64,000 bases of DNA from positions 152,275 through 216,274 of the forward strand of contig DASRBN010000039.1 in assembly GCA_035653615.1 (NCBI GenBank), in the 5' to 3' direction. Both the position numbers and the translations under genes were made by a program. Below, one piece after another: positions 60,502-64,000 of this stretch. A model generated the notes under the pieces. The model saw only the letters and a program-made list of their open reading frames with translations. It ran no database searches and was not told where the DNA came from. Each line of letters starts with the position of its first letter. Within the stretch, counting starts at the first letter, position 1. The DNA comes from Ktedonobacteraceae bacterium (lineage in GTDB: Bacteria; Chloroflexota; Ktedonobacteria; Ktedonobacterales; Ktedonobacteraceae).

Positions 60502-61770
60502 ATGGCTAGCAAACGAGAAGTGAAATCGACCGGTGACGAAAAAACAAAGCAGAACATTATCAGCAGTGCGGTAAAGAGTTTACTACGTCGCACGAACCGC
60601 CCCAAAAGTTGGCGCGATCTGGGTATCCGGACACTGAGGAATTTGCCGACGAACATTACGACGGTGCGGGGATTTATGAAGGCTATTAACTGGCGGGAGG
60701 CTCAAGGCGAAGTCCTCCAGGGGCTTAATAACACGGTCGCCATTGTAGGCCAGCCCAATAGTGGGAAGAGTACTCTTTTCAATCAGATTATCGGCAAGCA
60801 AATTTCTCCTGTTTCGCCCGAAGCCGGTACGACCAAGACCTTGATACGCAGTGATTTTGGCCCTTTCACGCTGATCGATACGCCAGGACACTTGCCGGAT
60901 GTGATGGAAAGTGGCATGGATCAGGCTAGTGTGATCGTGTTTCTCATTGATGCCACAAAAGGGTTTCAGAAGGAAGACCGCGACCTCTACAACGGCATAA
61001 AGAAACTCGATAAACCCACTATTATCGCTCTCAATAAGGTTGACCAGCTGCATGGCGGCGAAGGCGGTGAGCAGATGGCTGACGAGGTGTCGGTGCTGCT
61101 CGGCGTGCCGGGAGTAATACCGATTTCAGCCCTCAAAGGCGAGAATGTGGCCGAGGAACTTATTCCCGCAATGATTGAGGCCAGCCCTGAGGCGGCGCTG
61201 GTGATCGGGCGTGAGCTTCCTATCTATCGTCGCGAGGCCGCCCAGCGGATTATTCGCAATGCCACGCTGGTTAGCCTGGCAGCCGGCTTAGAGCCGATAC
61301 CTTTGGTGGATATTCCTATTCTACTAGGGACGCAGGTACGCCTGGTTTTACGGATAGCGGCGTTGTATGGCGAGCAGATGGACACGGCGGACGCTATGAA
61401 ACATGCACGCGAACTGATTGTCACCATGGTCGGCGGCTTGAGCCTGCGCTACCTCGCCGAAGAGTTGGCCAAAGCTGTTCCGTTTGGTGGTGATTTCGTT
61501 GCCGGAGCAATTGCCGGTGCCGGCACATGGGCTATCGGACAGGTCGCGCTTGAGTACTATGAGGGTGGCAAACGCATCAGTCCCAACCGTATACGCGAGC
61601 TTTATACAGACTTTTATCGCCTCTTCCGCCGGGAAAAATCTCCGTCAGAATTGCACCAGTACGCGATCGAGGGCAGCGATGCTCAACTAGCGCTGGAGGG
61701 GCCAAAGGGAAGTGACATAATCTCGGAACCCGCTGGCAGTGACACAATGGTGAGGCCGGATGCGCGGTGA
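60502..61770 (+). CDS. Era/YcjF-like GTPase
   Basis: P-loop GTPase of 422 residues. G1 is VGQPNSGKSTLFNQI (about 77-91), G3 LIDTPGHLPDV and G4 ALNKVDQL; the Ras-like Thr of G2 is in AGTTKTLI. The second half (about 250-360) is helical with a Gly-rich segment, GGDFVAGAIAGAGTWAIGQV, that resembles the DUF697 region of membrane-associated GTPases. AGAGAGGAAAGG precedes ATG 60502. It is translationally coupled to the HExxH protein that follows. A role at the membrane is likely but unspecified. Confidence 0.83.
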   Translation: MASKREVKSTGDEKTKQNIISSAVKSLLRRTNRPKSWRDLGIRTLRNLPTNITTVRGFMKAINWREAQGEVLQGLNNTVAIVGQPNSGKSTLFNQIIGKQISPVSPEAGTTKTLIRSDFGPFTLIDTPGHLPDVMESGMDQASVIVFLIDATKGFQKEDRDLYNGIKKLDKPTIIALNKVDQLHGGEGGEQMADEVSVLLGVPGVIPISALKGENVAEELIPAMIEASPEAALVIGRELPIYRREAAQRIIRNATLVSLAAGLEPIPLVDIPILLGTQVRLVLRIAALYGEQMDTADAMKHARELIVTMVGGLSLRYLAEELAKAVPFGGDFVAGAIAGAGTWAIGQVALEYYEGGKRISPNRIRELYTDFYRLFRREKSPSELHQYAIEGSDAQLALEGPKGSDIISEPAGSDTMVRPDAR

Positions 61771-62561
61771 TGAAAGCATTTCCTTATGAACAGTATGAAA
61801 CACTGGCCGAGCCATTGACGGTCTACTACCCAACCGGCCAGGAAGAGTTTGCGCGTCGGGTTTTTCAGTCCGTCGAAAAAGCCGGTAAACTGCTTACGCA
61901 ACTGCTGGGGCAATCGATGCCCGAAATGGAAATACTCGTGGTTGCGCCTCAAGATTGGGATTCCGCGCCGGGAGAGGAGCAGGAGGAAACCGGCGCAGTC
62001 CTCTCCTTACCTTATTGGACGAGTGTGACGCAGCCCCCCTCACTTGTGGTCCCTCAAGAGCTTGATAGTATAATCGGGGAGCCGGCGCAAGAAAAACTCG
62101 CCTTTCTTCTCTATCACGAACTGGCGCATGCCTTTGTTGAGGCTGATCCTCGTCCCTGGCCGGGAGAAAGTCCGCTATGGGCCGACGAGTGGCAGCTACA
62201 ATTTGCCGCTTTCTGGCTCTTCCGCCAGATTCATGGCGGCTATGGGATCATCATGACGGATTTGCACGAGCAATACGAGGAGATTTTCGAACCGGAGCCG
62301 GACGGGAAAACACCCGTCACGGTGCGTGGCTTCGACTGGTACGAGGATACCAGCGCCGAAGACTACCTGATCTATACGCTTTTGCTCGAACGATTTGCGG
62401 ATGATATCCTCGCGAACTTCGACGTGGAAGTCTTGCCCCGTTTCCTGAATCTCTATCGCAAAGACCGGGCTATTTTATTGAGCGATGAGGTGACGAAAAT
62501 GCTGGGGACAGCATTAGGCCCTGATGGAGAGGAGTGGCTGGAATCGCTGGTGTATTTCTGA
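61770..62561 (+). CDS. HExxH-type putative zinc metalloprotein
   Basis: Protein of 263 residues. LLYHELAHAFVEA carries an HExxH zinc motif (about 115-119), and DEWQLQFAAFWLF could supply the third ligand downstream, as in gluzincin-type peptidases. No signal peptide is seen, so it is cytoplasmic or acts at the inner membrane face. The ATG overlaps the GTPase stop as TGATG; GTG 61767 is an alternative. Coupling suggests the two proteins act together, but I do not recognise the family. Confidence 0.6.
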   Translation: MKAFPYEQYETLAEPLTVYYPTGQEEFARRVFQSVEKAGKLLTQLLGQSMPEMEILVVAPQDWDSAPGEEQEETGAVLSLPYWTSVTQPPSLVVPQELDSIIGEPAQEKLAFLLYHELAHAFVEADPRPWPGESPLWADEWQLQFAAFWLFRQIHGGYGIIMTDLHEQYEEIFEPEPDGKTPVTVRGFDWYEDTSAEDYLIYTLLLERFADDILANFDVEVLPRFLNLYRKDRAILLSDEVTKMLGTALGPDGEEWLESLVYF

Positions 62562-62602
62562 TTACATCTTCCCACACGCTATGAGCGATGAAAGGAGGCT
62601 TT

Positions 62603-63253
62603 ATGCCCCCGGCATCACTACTCTTATTTATTCTTCCATTGGGCCTGGATACGCTTGGGGTTTCGATCAGTCTTGGTATCAAAAGTTATTCTAGAGAACA
62701 TGCTGGGAGTGGAAGCAGAAGCCTGGAGATTCCAACATGGTTACGTTCCGCGCTCTTATTTTCGTTAGCAGAAATGCTGATGCCATTAGTTGGCCTTGTC
62801 ATTGGCTTTGCCGCTGCCGCGCTGATCGGCAATCTGATGCACTTCATTGGACCTCTGCTCTTAATCGGTGTTGGCTTATGGGAACTTTTTGAAGAGGGTC
62901 GCGAGTATGTCAGCAAATGGAGAAAATCTCGACAAGCGAGCATTCAGAGCAAACCGGCTAGAAAAGAGCGGCCTCAATGGGGATCGCAGCTCCTGCTCGC
63001 TCTCAGCATCAGCCTGGATGAGTTAGCGATTGGTTTTTCATTTGGCGCTATAGCAAACGGCGCTTCTGGCAACAGGATGGTAAATCCTTTGATTCTTTGC
63101 GCGTTAATAGGTGTGCAAGGCTTCTTGATGACCATTACCGGGCTGTTGCTGGGCCGTACTTTGCGGAATCTCCTCAAGCCTGTGAAAGAACTCAGCGAAA
63201 TCTTGAGTGCTTTTCTCCTCGTTGCCCTGGGAATCTGGTTTCTATTCACATGA
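62603..63253 (+). CDS. MntP-like (DUF204) cation efflux protein
   Basis: Membrane protein of 216 residues with about six helices. The two conserved acidic sites are in LPLGLDTLGVSISLG (helix 1) and LALSISLDELAIGFSFG (helix 4), the internal-repeat pattern of the manganese efflux pump family. A cytoplasmic loop of about 35 residues separates the halves and is longer than usual. ATG 62603 follows AAAGGAGG seven bases upstream; ATG 62588 lies within the ribosome site and is rejected. Metal specificity is inferred from family only. It is not coupled to the HExxH gene (41-base gap). Confidence 0.8.
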   Translation: MPPASLLLFILPLGLDTLGVSISLGIKSYSREHAGSGSRSLEIPTWLRSALLFSLAEMLMPLVGLVIGFAAAALIGNLMHFIGPLLLIGVGLWELFEEGREYVSKWRKSRQASIQSKPARKERPQWGSQLLLALSISLDELAIGFSFGAIANGASGNRMVNPLILCALIGVQGFLMTITGLLLGRTLRNLLKPVKELSEILSAFLLVALGIWFLFT

Positions 63254-63361
63254 AGAAAAGGGCCTGTACTGTTTATCTGGGCGCTGGTGGCATTTGTATC
63301 TGCAAGAGCAGGAAACAATCAAAACAGAAGCATAAATTTCAAAAAAATTGCGAAAAAACTA

Positions 63362-63390
63362 TTGACAACGCGTCAGAGCTATGGCATAAT
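63362..63390 (+). promoter_or_regulatory. rRNA operon promoter P1 (sigma70)
   Basis: Perfect TTGACA (63362-63367), 17-base spacer and CATAAT (63385-63390), preceded by A-tracts (63331-63359) that look like an UP element. The leader up to 63629 has no gene. Confidence 0.8.
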
Positions 63391-63629
63391 ACCAGAGCCT
63401 CGTGAAGATAATCATCTGATCTGCCAGGATTTGATGCTCCTATCTGACGAGCGGCCAGTACTCCAAAGCCACGATAAGGTGGCTCTCCTCAAGGAACATT
63501 CTCCTGAGTGAAACTTATACACAGTAGTTCGCGTGCTCTTTTTGGGCATGCCTGCTTCTGTAAGAGGCTCATGGAGAAAGAAACAAAAATCAGTGATCTT
63601 GAAAAGATATAATCTAGACCGAAAACCTC

Positions 63630-63658
63630 TTGACAGATCACAAAAGATGTGAGATAAT
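63630..63658 (+). promoter_or_regulatory. rRNA operon promoter P2 (sigma70)
   Basis: Perfect TTGACA (63630-63635), 17-base spacer and GATAAT (63653-63658). The two tandem consensus promoters about 270 bases apart are typical of rRNA operons. Confidence 0.8.
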
Positions 63659-63758
63659 ACACGTACTGGCGCAAATGAACGGAAAACCTTCGGGTCATTT
63701 GCATGAATGGAGTATACTTTTACAAGTGAAGGTTTACGAACCATCTCCAAACAGGTAC

Positions 63759-63777
63759 CTTGACAATTGAAAAGTGG
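63759..63777 (+). promoter_or_regulatory. boxA-like antitermination element in the rRNA leader
   Basis: CTTGACAATTGAAAAGTGG resembles the conserved leader sequence found ahead of 16S or 23S genes in many Gram-positive and related bacteria. The TTGACA here has no matching -10, so it is not read as a third promoter. Downstream, complementary CCAAGT/ACTTGG pairs between 63890 and 63945 may form part of the 16S processing stem. Confidence 0.45.
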
Positions 63778-63988
63778 AAAGCAGAACAGCAACTGTTTGG
63801 CGTCGGACGAACAAAGCAACCGAGCGCTGCAGTTTCTGTCAATTCGGCCCCGCTGTATAAGCGTACAGGTGGGGCAATCTGCGAACAGCCAAGTGCAACA
63901 ACTTTAGTACAGCAACTTGGCCTGGATCGCAACTTGGCACTGGTTCATGTGCTCTCTCCTGCTTGGGAGGGAGTCACCATAGAGTACT

Positions 63989-64000
63989 GGATGGCGAGTT
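63989..64000 (+). rRNA. Probable 5' end of 16S rRNA, cut by the window edge
   Basis: The window ends GGATGGCGAGTT, which matches the start of the universal 16S 5' sequence (GAGTTTGATCNTGGCTCAG) with the first five bases, GAGTT. The upstream promoters and leader support it. The exact mature end cannot be placed. Confidence 0.55.

Noticed and set aside
63760..63765. Third TTGACA as a promoter
   Set aside because: No -10 hexamer at 15-19 bases; the surrounding sequence fits an rRNA boxA-like leader better.
1..64000. tRNA genes, defence systems, prophage or IS elements
   Set aside because: No T-loop-like GGTTCRANNCC in a tRNA-like context and no transposase, integrase, nuclease-defence or phage structural gene was recognised.

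Overview
The window is a chromosomal segment, about half G+C, from a free-living bacterium. It most resembles a Ktedonobacterales-type Chloroflexota genome. This rests on the gene mix (orphan response regulators, FHA-ABC exporter, WXG100 protein, family-B DNA polymerase, Vgb-type secreted protein) and on the many interspersed palindromic repeats that read as SERSEES or ILRCAQND when translated. The assignment is inference. There is no phage, plasmid, transposase, integrase, CRISPR or restriction gene, and I saw no tRNA.

Positions 1-28800 are one large exopolysaccharide or cell-wall glycan locus. It holds a polysaccharide deacetylase-like protein, two methyltransferases, AsnB, four glycosyltransferases, three enzymes of the GDP-D-glycero-D-manno-heptose route (GmhA, HddA, HddC), an acyltransferase, a flippase, a beta-helix lipoprotein and a glycosidase-like lipoprotein. 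A five-gene minus-strand operon follows: Wzz-like, CpsD-like, a 44-residue membrane peptide, a Wzy/O-antigen-ligase-like protein and a GT2. Then come an FAD oxidoreductase, an ATP-grasp enzyme, a Gfo/Idh dehydrogenase, a DegT aminotransferase and the priming sugar-1-phosphate transferase. Together these give a nearly complete Wzx/Wzy-type pathway: priming, nucleotide-sugar synthesis, assembly, flipping, polymerisation and length control.

Positions 28800-44900 carry an orphan PilB/GspE N-terminal-type domain, two orphan response regulators, lipid genes (DAG kinase-like, PlsC), endonuclease III, a triple-FHA ABC exporter, a ParA-SAP pair, a duplicated secreted protein, a TetR-ClC unit, a lone WXG100 protein and OsmC. 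Positions 44900-63250 carry a family-B DNA polymerase, a DAO-type oxidase, a PadR-membrane protein pair, HflX, an ABC-F protein, an RRM protein, an excisionase-HTH/Clp-N fusion, a secreted HExxE/Vgb protein, a class V aminotransferase, a GTPase with a HExxH protein, and an MntP-like pump. The last 700 bases have two consensus sigma70 promoters and an rRNA-type leader; the final bases fit the 5' end of 16S rRNA.

Two themes stand out. First, an interspersed palindromic repeat family sits between genes as long perfect hairpins and has also been captured in frame in at least four proteins: two C-terminal tails and two interdomain linkers. Second, several genes have regulatory architecture that can be read directly. 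The clearest is a promoter, a 17-residue leader peptide, a hairpin containing its stop codon and a terminator-like hairpin, all ahead of the ABC-F gene. Others are a 13-bp inverted operator pair, tandem PadR palindromes and matching TetR boxes.
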